The position numbers and the translations under genes were made by a program. Under the pieces are notes generated by a model. That model saw nothing but the letters and a program-made list of their open reading frames with translations, was not told the DNA's origin and did no database searches. Positions 57,710 to 64,000 of a stretch of 64,000 bases of DNA are shown here, piece after piece. Source of the DNA: Brachionus plicatilis (lineage: Eukaryota; Rotifera; Eurotatoria; Ploima; Brachionidae); assembly GCA_010279815.1 (NCBI GenBank), contig QEOQ01000508.1, forward strand, positions 2,686,795 through 2,750,794. The letters are read 5' to 3'. Position 1 is the stretch's first letter; each line of letters opens with the position of its first letter.

Positions 57710-58036
57710 TTAGAATAAGCCTGGATATCCACCCAAACCAACACCTGGGTATCCACCCAAGCCAACACCTGGATATCCACCCAAACCAACACCAGGGTAT
57801 CCACCTAGACCTAAGCCTGAATATCCACCTAGACCAACACCTGGATATCCACCTAGACCTAAACCATGACCACCTAAACCGGACAAACAAGGATTAATTG
57901 GCATTGGAGCTGGAATTGGCATTGGAATAGGCATTGGAATTGGTACAGGAACTGGTCTTGGCATTGGCATTGGCATTGGTAAAGGAGCTACAGCAATTGG
58001 TTGGTAACAGCATCCACGATTTCGTCTACCACACAT
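57710..58036 (-). CDS. MCGRR family member 8 (108 aa, longest tail)
   Basis: Intact. N-terminus MCGRRNRGCCYQPIAVAPLP, rod MPMPMPRPVPVPIPMPIPMP, hinge NPCLSGLGGHGLGLGG, then the longest Gly tail: GGYPGVGLGGYSGLGLGG followed by three further YPGVGLGG units and YPGLF. The 24-base repeat coding GVGLGGYP expanded here relative to the other members. TATA at 58127-58134 is 91 bases upstream. A second frame across the gene is also open because the repeats lack stops; it is a shadow. Confidence 0.77.
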   Translation of the reverse strand: MCGRRNRGCCYQPIAVAPLPMPMPMPRPVPVPIPMPIPMPIPAPMPINPCLSGLGGHGLGLGGYPGVGLGGYSGLGLGGYPGVGLGGYPGVGLGGYPGVGLGGYPGLF

Positions 58037-58126
58037 TTTGATTTAATGATTCTCTTTTTTTATTTTTAAAAATAAATTCAAATTTAATTCTTATTGATTT
58101 TTGAAAACTATTCTCTTGAAAACTCT

Positions 58127-58134
58127 TATTTATA
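58127..58134 (-). promoter_or_regulatory. TATA box of MCGRR member 8
   Basis: TATAAATA on the coding strand, 91 bases before the ATG; the mirror promoter of member 9 has the same spacing. Confidence 0.6.
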
Positions 58135-58831
58135 AGCTTCATGTATAATAAAACTTTCAATTATTTAATAAAAGAAACCATTACTTCATGCTTCAATTTA
58201 GCCTTCTGAAACAAAGATTTTCTACAAACAATATAAAAACTGGAAAAAAATGAATCGTTTATGACCCAAAGTCTATAAATCAGATAAAAAGTATCTAAAC
58301 AATCAGATAAAATTTAATCGAATAAAAATATTTAATTAAATACAAAATAACAATTTTTAATTTTCAATCAATTAAACACCTTTATTTTCCTTTCAAGAAA
58401 TAATTATACCGCCTTTGGTTTTCTTTTTTCTCCTTTACAATTATGTTCCAGATATTAAAACAATGGCAATTCGATCGTTTTCAAAAAACTCTTATTCCAC
58501 CATGTTTATATCTTAGCTTATTTTGTAGTATTGTCTCAGAAATTCTCAAAATCTACCTGTCTGTATACCTTTAAGACTGGCTAATTAAAATAAAGTCTTT
58601 TTTTTTCAATAAAGTAAAACTATTTTTTTCTAAAGTAATATTTGCTAATATAAAGTAAAAACTTTTTGATTTAAAATCAAACTATATTTCTCTAAAACAA
58701 CTACATGCAAAAATAAATCATTTCATTTTTTACTATAGTAAATTTAAGTATTTGAATAGTTGTTTTCTTCTATTCTAAAATCATTTCATTGTTGTTTATA
58801 AAAAGACTTAAGTATATCTCAAGTTAAATTT

Positions 58832-59136
58832 GATTACAGTTTGATCGTTAAAGCAGATGAATTAATCCTGTCCGACTTTAGCATGATTGATTCTTTATCT
58901 GCTTACAGAATTGTCAACAATGAGAACAAATATTATGTATTGTTGAAACCCCCTTATTGCAGCTGCCTATATTTTCTTGAATTTGGCATATGTAAGCATT
59001 TCATCTATCTGTGCAAGTTACTAAACTACTACTCAGACGATAATGTGAGAGAATTTGTTTATTTTATAAAAAGGTAGACCAGCTAAATCAAACAATGGTG
59101 CTTTTTCAAAGATTTAATTTTTTTCTCTAGTAAACT
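58832..59136 (+). pseudogene. SWIM zinc-finger tail of a Mutator-like transposase
   Basis: After an AG at about 58839 the frame reads LIVKADELILSDFSMIDSLS, then YYVLLKPPYCSCLYFLEFGI and CKHFIYLCKLL: a SWIM finger C-x-C-x9-C-x-H. After a one-base slip near 59070 it ends KGRPAKSNNGAFSK and a stop, an AT-hook-like C-terminus. This matches the end of Mutator-like transposases; the catalytic part is missing. It lies in the spacer of the 8/9 inverted repeat. Confidence 0.6.
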
Positions 59137-60242
59137 ATGACATTACTTTACTTTACATAAAAACATTTTTACTATAGTATCAATTAATTTAATTTAAATT
59201 GCAATAATTTTACTCTAATTTCGAATAAATAGATTTAATATACAATGATAAGCTTTATTCTAGATAGGATTAAGATTAAAAACAAATAAAAAAAGTGAAT
59301 CCAAAAAAATAACGCATACTATGCGTTATTTTATTAATATTTTTGAAAAATATTAATTGAAAAAATAAATGCTAAAAAAGTTGAATAACGCATAAAATTA
59401 ATTTTTTTGTAGAAATTTATGCGTTTGTCTCACTTTAAAATTTTTTTGATGTATACAATTTGAATCAATTTAAAAACACATAAAATTTTTAAAATGAAAA
59501 AAAAAATCGATTGGATTGTTATTTCCAAACTAAATTCCGAAACCGAACTAAGTACCGAACCGAACTACTTGTGTTAATTTTTTAGACAAGGCGGTCTGCA
59601 CTCATCTTGTTGGGTGTTGTTTATTTGACTCTATTAGTTTCTCTGGTGTTTTTATTCAAAAATTCAATTCAAGAACTAAATCAAAAAAAAAAAAAGCTTG
59701 CCAATGGTTTGAAAAAGACTAGATTTTGATTAAAATTTATATTGACTAAATTTTTTTTATACGTTACTCACTCTTTATTAAGGTTAAAAAAAATAATATT
59801 AAAATAATTTTTATGCATTATTGACTTTTTTTGATTTAATATTTATGTGCTAGTCAACTTTTTGTAAGAATAAATTTTTTTTTATGCGGCTCTCACTTTT
59901 TTTTTGTATTTTAATCTTATTTTTTTGTATCTTCACCCTCATCCTTCTAGATATAAATTACTTTAAAAAACAAAAAATTTACTTTAACTTAAATATTATC
60001 CCTACCTTTAATTTCTTACTTTTTAATTCTTTCACTTAAGTTTAGAGTTATTAGTTATAAATATTTTGCTCTTCATTTTTTTTTAAATTATGTTTTGTAA
60101 AACAGGATTGGGAATTCTAGAATGATAGTTCGATTAATAATCTTGTCTTTTTTTTTCATTTAATATACTGAATGCTATAGACCCGATATTGATTTTCTTT
60201 TGGTGACTATTGACTCACATATTATTTAAATTTGTTGAAAAT

Positions 60243-60300
60243 ATATTTTATCAAAAAATTGAAAATATATTTTATCAAAAAATTGAAAATATATTTTTCT
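60243..60300. repeat. 28-bp tandem repeat, about two and a half copies
   Basis: TTGAAAATATATTTTATCAA with AAAAA recurs three times in succession with a period of 28. Confidence 0.8.
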
Positions 60301-60420
60301 ATTTTTTCTAAATTTTAAACACAAAAAATGTTCTTCGGACATAATGCATGCATGTAAAGTTAAAATTTTGAGTTTTAATGCGTCACGAAATTTTATTTAA
60401 ATTGAAATAATATATCACAT

Positions 60421-60560
60421 ATTATTTAAAAAATTTGAAAAGTTGAATAAATGAAAAGTTGAAAAAATGAAAAGTTGAAAAATTGAATAATTGAAAATTT
60501 GAAAAGTTGAATAAATGAAAAGTTGAAAAAATGGAAAGTTGAAAAATTGAATAGTTGACT
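60421..60560. repeat. Minisatellite of GAAAAGTTGAA units
   Basis: About nine diverged copies of a 15-17-base word (GAAAAGTTGAAWAAAT). A higher-order block of about 78 bases is repeated twice (GAAAAGTTGAATAAATG at about 60436 and 60501). The minus-strand open frame across it is a repeat artefact. Confidence 0.85.
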
Positions 60561-60904
60561 AGAATATATTTAAGTTGTATAATACAAATTATTGTCCATG
60601 AATGTGTATGGGAGAAGGTTTTCAAATCTATTTTTAATATTGTTACGATCAGGGACTGGAAATTTAAATAAATATTATTTAATCTAGCTTTTAATATTTT
60701 AAAATTGACGAAATTTAGTGCCCATAAATAATTGATACATTAAGGTCGGAATAAATTGTTAAGAGATAATTAAAGTTTTAATCTTTAATTAATCTAATTT
60801 AAAATATTTAATATTTAATTAAATTGCATTATCAATTTAGAGTTTAATTTGAAACTAAATTTATGTTGACAAAATCACTAAAAGACATAAAATTCATCTT
60901 TAAG

Positions 60905-61075
60905 AGAAAAAGCCTAAAATCTGTTGAATTCTGGTAAATTTACGGGAATTCCGGTAAACTTACTGTTTTTCCCTTTTGCGATTTTACGTAAAATTACCGG
61001 AATTCCGGTAAATTTACTAAAATTTTGGTAAATTCACGTAAATTTTGGTAAAACCATAGGAACAAATCAGTACTG
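60905..61075. mobile_element. Right-end fragment of the TA-type element
   Basis: CTGTTGAATTCTGGTAAATT to AACAAATCAGTACTG|TA (61062-61077) matches 16540-16695 in the PARP intron. Only this end is present. Confidence 0.65.
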
Positions 61076-62011
61076 TACTTTGTAATCAAATATAAAATTT
61101 AAAATTTATTCAAATTGAACCCGCCCGCTTTGCCGATTGAATATCGCCTTCACTGTAATTTTATATCAAGTTTTTATTCTGATGGCTTACATTTAATCCT
61201 AATTCAATTCTTTCTGTTATCTATCTTAATGCACATTTAGTCAATGAATACTATTTGTCTCCATCTAATGATATCAAATGAGACAGAAACTTTTTGCTAG
61301 AACATCTGATGGTGAAGCTCTATTTTAGGACCAAATGAAATTTTGTTAAGTTCATTCTTGAAAGTTAAAATTATAAGTTCACAAACTCTTACTCAATCAA
61401 AAGATAATTTTCTATGAATAAATCAATCAATAATAATTTTAAAGATGTAGAAGATCTATCCAGACAATTTGGTATTTAGGAATAACTTTTTGGATGAGAA
61501 AAACAGATTTTAATTTGTCCTCTTTTGTTATAAGAGGGTTTTAGAAGAATTTACACTTTGATCTTGAAAAATATTCGGAATTTTAAGGTTATTTATAAAA
61601 AAAGTTGTTGATTCAAATAAACTAATAGGATTTTGAAAGTCCAAAAAAGAAAAAAGGAGTTTTTTGAAAACGATCGAATTGGCCATTGTTTTAATATCTG
61701 GGAGAATTGTAAAAGAGAAAAAAGAAAACCAAAGGCGTTATAATTATTTCTTGAAAGGAAAATAAAGATGTTTAATTGATTGAAAATTATAAATTGTTAT
61801 TTTGTATTTAATTAAATATTTTTATTCGATTAAATTTTATCTGATTGTTTAGATACTTTTTATCTGATTTATAGACTTTGGCTCATAAACGATTCATTTT
61901 TTCCAGTTTTTATATTGTTTGTAGAAAATCTTTGTTTCAGAAGGCTAAATTGAAGCATGAAGTAATGGTTTCTTTTATTGAATAATTGAAAGTTTTATTA
62001 TACATGAAGCT

Positions 62012-62019
62012 TATAAATA
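62012..62019 (+). promoter_or_regulatory. TATA box of MCGRR member 9
   Basis: TATAAATA 91 bases before the ATG at 62110. Confidence 0.6.
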
Positions 62020-62109
62020 AGAATTTTCAAGAGAATAGTTTTCAAAAATCAATAAGAATTAAATTTGAATTTATTTTTAAAAATAAAAAAAGAGAATCAT
62101 TAAATCAAA

Positions 62110-62412
62110 ATGTGTGGTAGACGAAATCGTGGATGCTGTTATCAACCAATTGCTGTAGCTCCTTTACCAATGCCAATGCCAATGCCAAGACCAGTTCCTG
62201 TACCAGTCCCAATGCCTGTTCCAATGCCAATTCCAGCTCCAATGCCAATTAATCCTTGTTTGTCCGGTTTAGGTGGTCATGGTTTAGGTCTAGGTGGATA
62301 TCCAGGTGTTGGTCTAGGTGGATATTCAGGCTTAGGTCTAGGTGGATACCCTGGTGTTGGTTTGGGTGGATATCCAGGTGTTGGTTTGGGTGGATATCCA
62401 GGCTTATACTAA
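62110..62412 (+). CDS. MCGRR family member 9 (100 aa)
   Basis: Intact. Same N-terminus and LPMPMPMPRPVPVPVPMPVP rod as member 8, and a tail one GVGLGGYP unit shorter (ends GVGLGGYPGLY; last residue Tyr rather than Phe). It is the inverted partner of member 8, and the flanks match over about 1 kb. The rods differ by two Ile-to-Val type changes, so the pair is slightly older than, or less converted than, the 4/5 pair. Confidence 0.77.
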   Translation: MCGRRNRGCCYQPIAVAPLPMPMPMPRPVPVPVPMPVPMPIPAPMPINPCLSGLGGHGLGLGGYPGVGLGGYSGLGLGGYPGVGLGGYPGVGLGGYPGLY

Positions 62413-64000
62413 AATACTTATTATTCCAAAAAATTTTACAAACTCAAAGATTAATTTTTTTTTATTGTTATTGAATAGAAAATGTTCTTTGAATTTTTTA
62501 ATTTTTTTTTTCTAATACTAAAGATTTATAAGAAATAAAAAAATATTTCAAATCATTGACAAAAATTTTCGTCAGGTATTAGATTTATATTTCTAAATAA
62601 ATAAAGTTTTTTGATCATTTTACAAAACATTTGATCATTAAACAATTTGGTCTGAAAATCTCGACATACTTATTAGAATGAAATCGGTTCCATTTGATTG
62701 TTATTATTAAGAAATTTAAATGTTTGTTTCTAATAAAGAATCAATTTTTTTTAGATTATGTTATTAATAATTTAATAATTTTGAATCAAAGTTCGAGTAA
62801 GAGGGTAGTCAATCGTTAATTTGGGCATCTTGGCTGAAAGAACAATAAATTGATAAAAATCAATCATTATCAATTGTCGAACACTCGAACCTTACTAAAA
62901 TAAATTTTCATAAAAAAATTGTATACTACAATAGATTTAAGATAATATTATGACTTTTTTTCTATTATCCATATTTTTCAACTCTTTCAAATACTGACTG
63001 GTCGGTGTTTTGGTTCAGCTTAAAAATTATTTATAAATTTTTATTAGGTAATTTTGTTATCTTTTAATTTTAGGTACCGATTATACTGGTAAATTAATTG
63101 ATTTTCTTTTGTGTCATAAAAATGATTTACATTTTTAATTGTCATTATTTAAGTTTATTATAGATATTTTTTAAATATTGATGGCGGCTAGTTCGAGGTC
63201 GGTCACTAAACTGTTTTTGTTTACCAGGGGCCATGATTTAAAGACTAATTTGAATTCTTTTAAATATTTTATTTTTTAATTTACAAAGAAAGACAAGCTC
63301 TGAAAAACAACAATAAAATCAAATATATATTTAACTACAAAATGATATAACAAATTTGGAGCCATTTTCTATGACTTTTAGGATCTAGCATAGGATCAGT
63401 TTTAAATTATAAATTAAACTGGCAACTTAAGTTCTAAGCTATTCTAGGACTTTTATTATTTTTATCAACAATTAAAAGCGCCAGCCGCTAACAATATTAA
63501 TTATTTGTTTATCTTTTTTTTAAATTTTTTTATCATTATAAGTTTCATTAATTTTCTTCTTATTTTGTAAAAGCTAACTTTATCGTTCTTCATAATGATA
63601 ATTCATTTTTCTTTTATTTACAGATAAATTTCATTTCAATAGAATAATACTGATTTTTCTATTGAAATTTTTCCGAAATTTTAATTTAATAATTTTGTTG
63701 AAGCCTCAGCTTCTGAGAATTATTGGGAATTATAAAATACAAAGACAAAATCGCTTTATAAATACTTTAATAGAAATCGGAATTTATTACAAAAAAGGAT
63801 TTGGTTTATATAGTAGCTAGAACATGTGCTTCAGCTGCAATAAACCCAAGATTAAATAAAAAGTAGAGAAATTTCAAGACTTGGGTTTTTATTTAAATTT
63901 TTGTTTAAAATGGATAATACCCATTCCACAGGGCACAAATTATTTTAAGTAACAAAAAAATTATAAATAAAAATTATACAAATAAAAAACCAAAAGTTGT
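62413..64000. other. AT-rich end of the window
   Basis: Beyond the inverted-repeat arm (to about 62690) I see no gene, element or array up to the end. Confidence 0.45.

Larger units (their letters stand above)
57440..58510. repeat. Left arm of the 8/9 inverted repeat
   Basis: Carries member 8 and its flanks. Its complement is at 61645-62690 with member 9. Anchors are TATGTCGAGATTTT (57472) against AAAATCTCGACATA (62656), and AACGATCGAATT-type sequence at both outer ends (58478; 61670). Spacer about 3.1 kb. Confidence 0.85.
59137..61644. other. Spacer of the 8/9 inverted repeat
   Basis: No intact gene. It holds a small palindromic AACGCATACTATGCGTT near 59308, poly-A/T runs, two simple repeats (60243-60300 and 60421-60560) and one TA-type element end (60905-61075). 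Confidence 0.5.
61645..62690. repeat. Right arm of the 8/9 inverted repeat
   Basis: Inverted copy of 57440-58510 carrying member 9 on the plus strand. Confidence 0.85.

Noticed and set aside
57595..57890. Second open frames (FVRFRWSWFRSRWIS type) across the MCGRR genes at 42.8, 57.6 and 62.3 kb
   Set aside because: The Gly/Pro repeats leave the +1 frame free of stops; the frame follows the repeat unit and has no start or promoter of its own.
1..64000. CRISPR arrays, bacterial operons, ribosome binding sites or replication origins
   Set aside because: The window is spliced eukaryotic DNA; the repeat arrays found (102 bp, 69-nt exons, minisatellite) have no spacer structure.

Overview
This is a very AT-rich nuclear fragment from an animal. 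The genes are spliced, with introns as short as about 50 nt with GT..AG ends, TATAAATA boxes and AATAAA signals. Recognisable families are a plexin-domain protein, a VMO-I/ricin-B-type secreted protein, a PARP, two ankyrin-repeat TRP-type channels, and relics of hAT, Mutator, Tc1/mariner-like and non-LTR elements. Base composition, compact introns and gene content suggest a small AT-rich invertebrate, for example a monogonont rotifer of the Brachionus type. That assignment is inference.

Layout. At 1-5.2 kb, on the minus strand, lie the 5' part of a PLXDC-like gene and one or two secreted cysteine-rich genes. A desert follows from 5.2 to 8.8 kb. At 8.8-9.9 kb is an intact single-exon secreted VMO-I plus ricin-B-like protein. 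At 11.0-11.9 kb is a 102-bp tandem array made of CCGG-rich sequence. At 12.4-17.4 kb is a PARP14-like mono-ADP-ribosyltransferase gene whose last intron holds nested TA-flanked elements.

From 17.8 to 50.3 kb the window is a direct tandem duplication: unit A about 17785-32392, unit B about 32416-50341. Each unit carries one 13-or-more-exon TRP-like channel gene (minus strand) followed by members of a small-protein family that I do not recognise and that starts MCGRRNRGCCYQP. I could chain every channel exon in phase: copy A sums to 2409 nt (802 aa) and copy B to 2550 nt (849 aa). B has three tandem copies of a symmetric 69-nt exon where A has one. A and B also differ by datable insertions (a 376-bp element with an 8-bp target duplication in B, a 1219-bp hAT element in A, a non-LTR fragment in B).

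From 50.3 to 64 kb there are four more MCGRR genes, separated by an AT-hook/PHD-like element, CCGG hairpins and transposase relics. In all the window holds eight intact MCGRR genes, one broken copy (26.9 kb) and one site where the gene has been excised (28.0 kb). Two pairs (45.1/48.0 kb and 57.7/62.1 kb) are arms of large inverted repeats. The family shares a TATA box 81-91 bp upstream of the ATG and a palindromic upstream element. It is the best candidate for something undescribed here: no signal peptide, a basic Cys cluster, an alternating Pro-X (X = Met/Ile/Val) rod and a C-terminal array of GVGLGGYP units whose number varies between copies.
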